NCBI GenBank assembly: GCA_013141385.1
Contig: JABFRB010000003.1
Coordinates: 1 to 64,000, forward strand
Reading direction: 5' to 3'
DNA from: Bacteroidales bacterium
GTDB lineage: Bacteria; Bacteroidota; Bacteroidia; Bacteroidales; Tenuifilaceae
Length of the DNA: 64,000 bases
Position numbers and translations under genes: made by a program. Below, piece by piece: positions 18,701-26,421 of the stretch. Positions within the stretch are counted from its first letter, which is position 1. Every line of letters starts with the position of its first letter. The notes under the pieces are model-generated. The model was not told where the DNA came from and did not search any database. It saw only the letters and a program-made list of their open reading frames with translations.

Positions 18701-19903
18701 TACACTTTTGAACTGTATTGTAAACCTTTTGATTTTGTTACTGAGAATTTAATTGTAAGCGGAGAAGTGGCTGTTAAAGCATCCGATTTGCCTACAGAAA
18801 AAGTGGATGTGCAACAAAAAATTCTTGGATTACTAGTCAGTATCGATGGAATAACGTCATTCTCGGAAACCAATCTTTCATTCACTATAACTGGATCGGA
18901 TAATGAAGAAACTAGAAATAGCATAATAAGTTTTATTAAAAGCAGATTTGTTAACAGGGAAGGTTTTCATGTAATTGAACACCCTTTGCTTAGACCAAAA
19001 CTTAAAACATTAAAAGTTGACATAAAGAACCTTGGCGATCTATATTATAATATCGAAACACCCGTAGTTGAAGTTAAATCTTCATCCAATAAAATTATTG
19101 TAGAGGGCAACCATACTATTGAATTCAAAACTGGAAATAAAACCGATACTACTACAAATTATAGATATAAAACAGATCAGATTAATTCAAAAATAATTAT
19201 TGAATCAGCAATAAATCATAAATCGGAGAACACCTCGGAGTTTAAAATATCCGAAGAAACTTTTGCTAGCATCAGCGATACAGATATAAATGGAACATTG
19301 TCGTATCCGGTAAATGTACATATTGATAGCATTGATAAGGAAGGATTTTTAGTACTATCACTAAGAAAGGATGGCTTCTACCCAAAAGAAGCCGATAAGG
19401 TTGAAATTAAAGACTCATCTAGCAACATCAATGATGGATTCTACTATGTGTCTAAAGCTGAATCGAATAAAATTATGCTTGTCAGCGATACGCTTATGCC
19501 TGTGATTCTTGATAAGGATTGTTCAACTCAAATAAGAGACCCATATACGTGCATTGCTTCGGTTATACTTCCATATTGGCCTGAGCGATTCAGTAACAAC
19601 GACTTCCGAAAATTGTTCGAAAAAACGCTACGTATGGAAGCTCCAGCGCATATCTTCCTAAGAATTTGCTGGGTAAATAACCATCATATGCAAATTCTTG
19701 AGGAGAAATATAAACGTTGGATAGTTGAAAACTCTAGAAAGAATGCTGATGAGATTGCAATTAGCAAATCACTTAAAGAGTTGATAGAAGCATTATACCA
19801 GCTAAGAAATGTTTACCCGGTAGGAACACTCTACGATCCCGAGGAACATGAGACTTTACAAAATACTATTATACTTAACAATACTATGATTGGTAACGCT
19901 TAA
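15761..19903 (+). CDS. Large baseplate protein (Pvc12/Afp12, gp7-like)
   Basis: The 1380-aa protein starts with a segment typical of Bacteroidota eCIS Pvc12: 'GIKYIQEMAGKIWSDYNLHDPGITILEALCYAITDLGYRASYPI', in which 'HDPGIT.LE' is a common baseplate motif. A second landmark is 'QLKGYLMFFDQLLASYLSQLSHVKDLFS' (~residues 660-690). The C-terminus 'CIASVILPYWPERFSNNDFRKLFEKTLRMEAPAHIFLRICWVN' (~1265-1310) is also characteristic. The product interlocks with Pvc11 to build the wedge ring and offers fibre attachment sites. The gene lies 63 bp after Pvc11 and 11 bp before the fibre gene. Confidence 0.9.
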   Translation: MADIIKISKESPEQKSQNYKLLREEGIKYIQEMAGKIWSDYNLHDPGITILEALCYAITDLGYRASYPINDIIAVKQNGSKTENIKNFYTARQILHNAPLTRKDYRKLLIDTAISFDIPDSSDKELLGIKNSWIDKSNEAETFFYADVKNSKLTYTKPLATSDQEAIKVGILYDILIEFDRSDYYGDLNENTIKGELPITVNPDNENLNGLVIDIEVECPRWDEKIDWDNLDSIIHSINENNIGFQISNLPDNYYFETYTIVDEKTLHIVIKDESDDNEVDGLEIIDEKINECIFDSEVGLIRKYQEKVRIIQQILKKVKARLNDNRNLCEDFYRLSALKVEEIAVCADVELDNNADTEKVQAQIYHTIDKFLSPSVKFYTIQEMLDKCKITEEYYIKSIDKASKIFTVYKDVTEILSESSTVTVKNAVSNNGDYTVASVLINPYNSSYTDITVNEDIPSEILVDGGIVSVTYKNAGDCLTIDTIFEGPPLEHGFIYDEELENANRKDVIHVSDLIQIIMDIPGVAAVKDIQIANVPQNNEDGKILSKNVKWCLKLAMEQNYVPRLSIELCKFRFFKDNIPFKANAEEVEDLLKELNINERDNKLISPKLDINIPCGEFRNIEEYTSIQEEFPLIYGIGREGIPNQSGISPESKNKREAQVKQLKGYLMFFDQLLASYLSQLSHVKDLFSINAEKDENGSYKIGRTYYTQPLFEIVPDVDALYVDKTSHPEKLYAITEDESTFSDRRNKFLDHLLARFSEQFSDYALSRYWHSDKNKSTDLIDDKLVFINSYPEISTNRGKAFNYKHPDSVWHIDNVSGLEKRVSLLMGIPPKSTDLLNFRDNFKITEDNGLYKFEIVNGSKTLLNNSDYQSIEDLKKDLEVIIVKGLFKEDFTISINDTNYYFYIDCLDKENNTRIIGTSEPNYYTSEEDVENDIDELVKILHDEFFDNQESNRNNIACPFENYLIFNKSGEIIDEYQTYTFELYCKPFDFVTENLIVSGEVAVKASDLPTEKVDVQQKILGLLVSIDGITSFSETNLSFTITGSDNEETRNSIISFIKSRFVNREGFHVIEHPLLRPKLKTLKVDIKNLGDLYYNIETPVVEVKSSSNKIIVEGNHTIEFKTGNKTDTTTNYRYKTDQINSKIIIESAINHKSENTSEFKISEETFASISDTDINGTLSYPVNVHIDSIDKEGFLVLSLRKDGFYPKEADKVEIKDSSSNINDGFYYVSKAESNKIMLVSDTLMPVILDKDCSTQIRDPYTCIASVILPYWPERFSNNDFRKLFEKTLRMEAPAHIFLRICWVNNHHMQILEEKYKRWIVENSRKNADEIAISKSLKELIEALYQLRNVYPVGTLYDPEEHETLQNTIILNNTMIGNA

Positions 19904-19914
19904 ACCTTAAAAAA

Positions 19915-22900
19915 ATGAACATCTTAGATAGCTATCCAGTATTTGAAAACAACCAGGTTTTAACCAGCGACCAGTTAAATAACCTAGTAAAATACCTTGA
20001 TCAGCAGAATAGGCTTACGAGGTCACAGCTAATCGGAATAGGTGCTATATGCGGGTTTCATATCAAGTATGACACTACCGAAGACGCTTTAACCATAACC
20101 AAAGGAGTTGGCATAACATCCGAAGGTTTTTTATTAGAACAAGGCGATTGTTCAACCAGATGGTATAGGAAATATGATTATACAAAATCGAATATAACCT
20201 ATCCCCCATTCGAAGATATTACTAATAAAACCAACCCTTTGGATGTAGAATTATTTGAACTATTATCAACATCAACCGATCCCAGCAATGAAACTAAGTT
20301 ATCCAAAACTTTCCTAACCGACAAAGTAGTTCTCCTATTCCTCGAAATATTCGATCAGGATCTGAAAACTTGCTTGGCTAAAAGCTGCGATGAAATAGGT
20401 CAAACAAGAATCTTCACAATTCGAAGGTTATTGATCACTAAAGATAATATGGACAAAGTCTTACAAAGACTTAATATTGATACCTACGATCCAACATTTC
20501 CCAATAAATTCGAACTTCCGGTAATTACCATTCCTAGGGTTAACATTAAACCCGATGAACCGGCAGCAAAAGATAAATCATTACTTCTTAAAAAGTATTT
20601 AGATGCTGTGGAAGTGGTTAAAAAGGATTTGCTAGACGCTATTAAACTTACATATACAACATATAACCCAATTCTAAAAGATGTATATACCAAGAATTAT
20701 TTTGGGAACGGAGAAATAATAGATACTACAGTTTTGGAATGGGATACAAATTTGAGTGTCGATTTATACGGTACTCAATACTTCTACGATTTTTTTAAAG
20801 ACTTAACTCTTGCTTATGAAGAGTTTAAAAATACAGCCTTTGAACTGTGCAACGAATGCCTTATTGATATGGAAAGATTTCCATTACATTTAATGCTAGG
20901 CCCTGCAATACCCGATAAGGACTATAATATTGATTCAACTCCATATAGAAATAGATTTATACATTCTCCCGCATACTCAATTCAAAAATATCTTACGCTA
21001 AAAGCCCAGTCACTGCACCAGCGAATGGTGTCAATGATTATTAATTTCAAACTTGAATATATTAAAAGATTAGAAGATCCTAATTTAGAAGAAGAAGCTG
21101 ATAAACTCAAAAAAACTAAAACCAAGCTAAAAAAAACAATAGACAATATATATATAATTCCAAGTAATGAAAAGCTATCAAATCTAAGCGACAGATCAAT
21201 TCCATTCTATTATGATATCGACAAAGGTGATTTACCGTTAATTAACTATTGGAACTACGATATTGAAAAACGAAAACTGTCCGATTATATCCTAACTTAT
21301 CAACACCAAAAAGAAAATAGCATCGATCCAATAAAAAATCCTTTAAAATTTGATTTGGATAAATACTCATTCTTAAGAATTGAAGGGGTATTGGGAAAAG
21401 AAGCTAATATCAGTGAAACCGAATTAAATAAAAAAAAGGTTGACTTTAATTTACCATTTAATGTTGTAACTCTAATACTTAATCAAGCCTCCGACAAACT
21501 AGTATTAAGTCCTGAACTATGGAACGATCTTAGTGTTTCATATACGGAATCACGTTTCCGATTTAAATGTCTAATTCAAAATCTTTACGGGGATGTCCAA
21601 AAACTTGAAAATTATAATCTGGAAATTGAATATACAACCATAAAATCTAATATAGTTAATACTCTTATTGATGATATACTTTCGTGCTTACCAAATAATA
21701 TAAACGTTTTTAATTTCCCATTATTCTTTGACAAATACTGTCGTTTAATTGAACTAATGCAGGAGTATAGGCTAGTATTGACCCATTTACAAGGAAAACT
21801 AATTAATGTCCAAATTAATGTTATACCAGCCAAAGATCTTCAAAATAAATTAGTCGCTATTGATGAAAGTCTTGACTTTATCAATAGAATTCTCAATAAT
21901 TGTACTTACAAAGAGTTATATCTACTATACAATAGATTAATTGGCAGGAAAAAATACCTGAAGGAAAACCATCCAATGGTATTCTCGAATTTTATTAAGA
22001 AAAATCCTGGAATCGATCATTTGATCGGTGTAAATAAATTCGGAACATATTTGATGATCATTGAGGATATTACTCCAGAATTAGATAAAAATAAGGTTCT
22101 TGCAGAATTTTCATTGCCATATCTGTGCTGCTGTGATTGTATTGAATTACCCACAATTGAAAAAGAGCTTGATTATAACCAACTACCTGAACTCGCTTTA
22201 CCCGATGGAGCAATTTGTATTAAGTATAATAAAGTGGATATCGATATTTTGCAAAATGACTACATCCCCTACACTGGCAAATTTGATATCACAACGAATA
22301 GCCAATATGCAACTTACGATCCAAGTAAAAAATTAATAACTTATAATCGTAATAGTTATTTGGGTTTAGATACTTTCCACTATACAATTAATCGAAAAAT
22401 AGCACAAACTGATAACAGCATACAAACCTCTAAAAATGAGTTAAGTATAGTTCCAGATGATTTAATCGCAAACAGTTTATTTGGATACTCATTAGATATT
22501 GATCAGGGCAAAGCAATTATCGGGGCCTTAAAAGGGGGTGATAAATCTGTAAATTCAGGTAGTGCTTATATCTTGGAATTAATTAACGACCAATGGAAAC
22601 AACAGGCAAAACTACTTCCAAGCGATAAAGAAAGTGAGGATCAATTCGGTTGTTCTGTAGCAATTAGCGGCAACTATGCGTTTGTTGGAGCAAAGGGCGA
22701 AGACACTAATGGAAGTATGGCTGGAAGCGTTTATGTTTTTGCTTATGAGAACAAAAATTGGGTAGAAAAACAAAAATTGCAACCCGATGATATTAATGCA
22801 GGTGACTATTTTGGCTGCTCAATAGCAATATTTAATAACCTTCTTATCATTGGTGCCTTTGGAAAGGATAGTAGTATTAAAAACTGTGGGTGCGCCTACT

Positions 22901-25671
22901 TATTCAAGTTAGAAGCGAATAAATGGGTTCAGAAACAAAAAATAACTGCAAGTGATTCGGAAACAGGCGATTATTTTGGCTACGATGTAGCATTATACAA
23001 TAATAATTTAGTGATCGGTGCCTATTGTAAAGATTCTAAAGGATATAATTCTGGGTGTGCATACGTGTATTCATATAATGGAACTCAGTTTATTGAAAAG
23101 CATAAACTTATTCCAAACGATCTAGCAGCCGATAATTATTTTGGAAGTTCAGTTGCAATTTATGAAAACACTATCGTGGTTGGTGCAAGAAGAAATGACA
23201 TTTCTGGAAAAAATTCAGGATCTGCTTATGTTTTCAACTATCAACAGAATAGATGGGTTGAAATACAAAAACTTGTACCATTTGACGCTGAATCAGGCGA
23301 TTACTTTGGCTATTCGGTTGATATCTACAAAGATACCATTCTAATCGGATCGCGGTATGAAGACAAGGGTGGTGAAAATGTTGGGGCTGCTTACCTCTTT
23401 ACTTACGAAAACGGCAGTTGGGAACAAAATAAGAAGGTACAGCCAGAAAAGTTACAACCCAATAATCTTTTCGGTTCTGCTGTTGGAATTTATAATGATA
23501 TTTTAATAGTTGGTGCACATAAAAGCAATGGTAATGCAGGGAGTATTTACATATTTCCAAAACAAATTGAAATTGTAAATAACATAGCATCAGTGAAAGT
23601 CTTAGTGAGAGAAGAATATAAGCCGCATATCCAAGCGTTTGAAGATACTGAAATTGTTACTCAACACGACCAAATAATTATCGACATTTTAAAAAATGAT
23701 ATCAAATATGATACTACCCAATTATCTCTACCCTCACCAAATTCACTCCTCGGAGGACAAGTTTCAATTATAGATGATAATGCTGGAAAAAAGGTCATCA
23801 AATTTATACCCAATATTGCCGGTAAGGATAGCTTCAAATATCAACTTACGGATAATGCTAGAGATAATGAGACATCTGAGGCAACTGTAACCGTTTTTGT
23901 CACTAAATTTGATTTAACTGTACCCGATATTGTTTATCTTGTAACAAGTGTAAATCAAAATGGTATCCCAATTGTTCTGCCACAAGGATGGTCAATAAGC
24001 ACCGTTTCTCGTCTTCCTCTTGGAATGGGTTCAATGGCAATTGATCAGCAAAATTCTGCGCTCATCTTTACACCTGGTAGTTCATTTTCTAACAACAAAA
24101 CACTTTCTACCAGCTACATACTTCGTAACGACAAAAATGAGCCTGTAAAAGGTATCTTACATCTAATAAGTGGCTTAGATGAATATTCTATTCCTGATAT
24201 TGTATACCTAGTTAACAAGAAAAATGGCAACTTAATCCCAATTGAATTTGCTATCCAAAATGGAATTCCAATAGTCGAAGTTGATACTATACCAGTTGAA
24301 TACGGAAAAGTCACAATCTCCAGAACTAATACCATAAACTTTATTCCTGGTACTGAATTCACAAATATTAATACCTTAAAAATCAATTATTACCTTAAAA
24401 AAACCAAAACAAGCCCAACAATAAAAGGTGTCATTCACCTTGTTAATGGATTAGTAGATTATCCCATTCCAGACGTTATTTATCAAGTTACCAAATTGGG
24501 TACTAATATTATACCTGTAGACTATGCATCGCAAAATAATCTAGAAATTACTAGCATTATAAGTGATATTCCACCTGAAATTGGTACACTAACAAATAAT
24601 AAACAAACAATTATTTTTGAGACTGGTGTAAACTATGATGCCCAAAATTCCTTGCGATTTAGCTATACTGTTTTAAAGGATGGTGAATCAGTAATTGGAA
24701 ATGTCCATCTTATTAACTCAATAAAACAAAGTGAAGAATACAAAGATTATTTTAGTGATGTAATGGCTGGAACTGTTATGGCTTTTGCATTTGATCCTAA
24801 TAGTGGTAGTTATGCAAATAAAAATGATGTAAGGTTAATATCTCCAGGAAGAGAATATAAAAGATTAATAAACCCCTTATCTTCTATTACTGGATTAAAA
24901 CCAGAAGAAGTAAAAATTCTTATTGAATCAACACCTGTTATTATTAAAAAAGGAACTACTACTGGTGAAGCAAACGAAATTAAAAAATTATTGGAAGATC
25001 TTGGAGCTATAGTTGAGATTGTTGGATGGCTAAAACAAAATGGGTGGCTTGAATGTAATGGTCAAATGATCTCTGGGCAAGAATTTCCACTATTATTTGA
25101 AAGGATAGGTATTCTGTATGGCAATGGGGATGGAAATAAAGATTCTTTTAATGTTCCTGATTTAAGAGGAGAATTCCTACGCGGCTGGGATCATGGTAAG
25201 GGAATAGATAAAGATAGAACTTTAGGCTCATGGCAAGCAGATCAGATATTAACGCATACACATAATGATAAAGGTCATTCACATTCTGACATTGGACATT
25301 CGCACACTACCTTATCTCATACTCATACATCTAATAGCCATGCTCATACTGATTCAGGGCATACCCACCTAGAAACAGGTACTGAATATTATGCACAACC
25401 TATATCTAGAGGAACTATGGGAACTCAGGAAATACAATTAACCCACCCTTTAAAGGCTAATTCAGGTACAGGAATTGCAAATATTTCTTCAGAGATAGTT
25501 ACTATAAATACTTCGGCAGTAACTATAAATACAGGTTATGCAAACTTAAACAGTTCGCAAACAGGCTTAAAAGAACCTCAGTACATAGATAAAGAAATTA
25601 CTAGGACTTTTCCCCATGGCAGTGAAACTAGGCCAAGAAATACTTCAGTTATGTTTTGTATTAAATTCTAA
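19915..25671 (+). CDS. Giant mosaic tail fibre (FG-GAP propeller, L7/L12-like and tail-collar domains)
   Basis: The 1918-aa protein has several recognisable parts. Residues 1-90 look like a baseplate-docking head ('FENNQVLTSDQLNNLVKYL', 'IGIGAICGFHIKYD'). About 90-770 is helical. A cadherin-like module ends near 840. Seven FG-GAP repeats run from ~851 to 1217 (YFGCSIAI...IIGAF type), enough for one integrin-like seven-bladed propeller. A second cadherin-like module covers ~1230-1335, and three ~84-aa repeats (PDIVYLV...HLI.GL) cover ~1335-1600. A phage tail-collar domain starts 'AGTVMAFAFDP' and resumes at 'GWLECNGQMISGQEFPLLF'; an L7/L12 C-terminal-like domain (~1636-1703) lies between. The end carries many HxH pairs, as in metal-binding fibre tips. 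It is presumably the target-recognition fibre (Pvc13 position). Confidence 0.85.
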   Translation: MNILDSYPVFENNQVLTSDQLNNLVKYLDQQNRLTRSQLIGIGAICGFHIKYDTTEDALTITKGVGITSEGFLLEQGDCSTRWYRKYDYTKSNITYPPFEDITNKTNPLDVELFELLSTSTDPSNETKLSKTFLTDKVVLLFLEIFDQDLKTCLAKSCDEIGQTRIFTIRRLLITKDNMDKVLQRLNIDTYDPTFPNKFELPVITIPRVNIKPDEPAAKDKSLLLKKYLDAVEVVKKDLLDAIKLTYTTYNPILKDVYTKNYFGNGEIIDTTVLEWDTNLSVDLYGTQYFYDFFKDLTLAYEEFKNTAFELCNECLIDMERFPLHLMLGPAIPDKDYNIDSTPYRNRFIHSPAYSIQKYLTLKAQSLHQRMVSMIINFKLEYIKRLEDPNLEEEADKLKKTKTKLKKTIDNIYIIPSNEKLSNLSDRSIPFYYDIDKGDLPLINYWNYDIEKRKLSDYILTYQHQKENSIDPIKNPLKFDLDKYSFLRIEGVLGKEANISETELNKKKVDFNLPFNVVTLILNQASDKLVLSPELWNDLSVSYTESRFRFKCLIQNLYGDVQKLENYNLEIEYTTIKSNIVNTLIDDILSCLPNNINVFNFPLFFDKYCRLIELMQEYRLVLTHLQGKLINVQINVIPAKDLQNKLVAIDESLDFINRILNNCTYKELYLLYNRLIGRKKYLKENHPMVFSNFIKKNPGIDHLIGVNKFGTYLMIIEDITPELDKNKVLAEFSLPYLCCCDCIELPTIEKELDYNQLPELALPDGAICIKYNKVDIDILQNDYIPYTGKFDITTNSQYATYDPSKKLITYNRNSYLGLDTFHYTINRKIAQTDNSIQTSKNELSIVPDDLIANSLFGYSLDIDQGKAIIGALKGGDKSVNSGSAYILELINDQWKQQAKLLPSDKESEDQFGCSVAISGNYAFVGAKGEDTNGSMAGSVYVFAYENKNWVEKQKLQPDDINAGDYFGCSIAIFNNLLIIGAFGKDSSIKNCGCAYLFKLEANKWVQKQKITASDSETGDYFGYDVALYNNNLVIGAYCKDSKGYNSGCAYVYSYNGTQFIEKHKLIPNDLAADNYFGSSVAIYENTIVVGARRNDISGKNSGSAYVFNYQQNRWVEIQKLVPFDAESGDYFGYSVDIYKDTILIGSRYEDKGGENVGAAYLFTYENGSWEQNKKVQPEKLQPNNLFGSAVGIYNDILIVGAHKSNGNAGSIYIFPKQIEIVNNIASVKVLVREEYKPHIQAFEDTEIVTQHDQIIIDILKNDIKYDTTQLSLPSPNSLLGGQVSIIDDNAGKKVIKFIPNIAGKDSFKYQLTDNARDNETSEATVTVFVTKFDLTVPDIVYLVTSVNQNGIPIVLPQGWSISTVSRLPLGMGSMAIDQQNSALIFTPGSSFSNNKTLSTSYILRNDKNEPVKGILHLISGLDEYSIPDIVYLVNKKNGNLIPIEFAIQNGIPIVEVDTIPVEYGKVTISRTNTINFIPGTEFTNINTLKINYYLKKTKTSPTIKGVIHLVNGLVDYPIPDVIYQVTKLGTNIIPVDYASQNNLEITSIISDIPPEIGTLTNNKQTIIFETGVNYDAQNSLRFSYTVLKDGESVIGNVHLINSIKQSEEYKDYFSDVMAGTVMAFAFDPNSGSYANKNDVRLISPGREYKRLINPLSSITGLKPEEVKILIESTPVIIKKGTTTGEANEIKKLLEDLGAIVEIVGWLKQNGWLECNGQMISGQEFPLLFERIGILYGNGDGNKDSFNVPDLRGEFLRGWDHGKGIDKDRTLGSWQADQILTHTHNDKGHSHSDIGHSHTTLSHTHTSNSHAHTDSGHTHLETGTEYYAQPISRGTMGTQEIQLTHPLKANSGTGIANISSEIVTINTSAVTINTGYANLNSSQTGLKEPQYIDKEITRTFPHGSETRPRNTSVMFCIKF

Positions 25672-25683
25672 AAAACAAAAGCC

Positions 25684-26397
25684 ATGTATATAGTACGAAA
25701 CAAAAAAACAAAGGAATTAATTCATATCAATCCCGCACCGCTTGATCAAAATTTAGATGGTAAGAAAATCTTTTTTAAGTACGATCCCAAAAAAATGGAA
25801 ATCGGAAAAACGGATGGATTATTACCAGAGTATTTTGATATTAATGAAAATGGCCAAATAGTTGAACTCACAATTCAGGATCTGGTAGAAAAAGGTGTTA
25901 TAAAATTAGAAGCACATCATAAAATTGTGGAGAATAGTATTGTTGATAAAACAGTCTCAGAACTTGTCAAAGAGGGCCTCCTAAAATTACAATCCAATCA
26001 AAAAATAGAAAAAAATAAAATAGTTGAAAAATCATTGAAAGAACAGGTGAAGGAAGGTATTATTAAAATTGATGAACCCTTTGAATATATTGCTGGAGAT
26101 GAAATTAAAAAGCATTCAATAAAAGAGATCGTTGATAAAAAATTGCTTAAAACAAAAAAACAGTGTGAAAAAGCAATCCTGATGATAAACGGAGAAATCG
26201 AACAAAAGATTGCTGCAAAGTATAGCCATGGAACCGAAATGAAAATCACCAAGGATTACATTGACTGGATGGCTGAAAAAGGTTCAGATAAGGATGAAAA
26301 AGCTATTGCCTATAAAAACATGAAGAACGAAATTGCCAAAATAAAGAGTGAATACGCAGAGCTTAAAAAACGAATTACGGATATAAAAATAAAATGA
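25684..26397 (+). CDS. Repeat-containing protein downstream of the fibre
   Basis: The 237-aa protein is unrecognised. It has an N-terminal 60-residue globular part (MYIVRNKKTKELIHINPAPLDQ) and then three to four copies of a ~28-aa repeat around residues 60-150, of the form 'KIVE.SIVDKTVSELVKEGLLKL..NQKIEKN'. A lysine-rich helical tail follows. Similar repeats occur in phage proteins encoded beside tail fibres, so it may be a fibre-associated or fibre-assembly protein. It starts 12 bp after the fibre stop and is certainly in the operon. The role is inferred from position. Confidence 0.6.
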   Translation: MYIVRNKKTKELIHINPAPLDQNLDGKKIFFKYDPKKMEIGKTDGLLPEYFDINENGQIVELTIQDLVEKGVIKLEAHHKIVENSIVDKTVSELVKEGLLKLQSNQKIEKNKIVEKSLKEQVKEGIIKIDEPFEYIAGDEIKKHSIKEIVDKKLLKTKKQCEKAILMINGEIEQKIAAKYSHGTEMKITKDYIDWMAEKGSDKDEKAIAYKNMKNEIAKIKSEYAELKKRITDIKIK

Positions 26398-26421
26398 TAA
26401 TAATAACATTATTTTTTGCTG

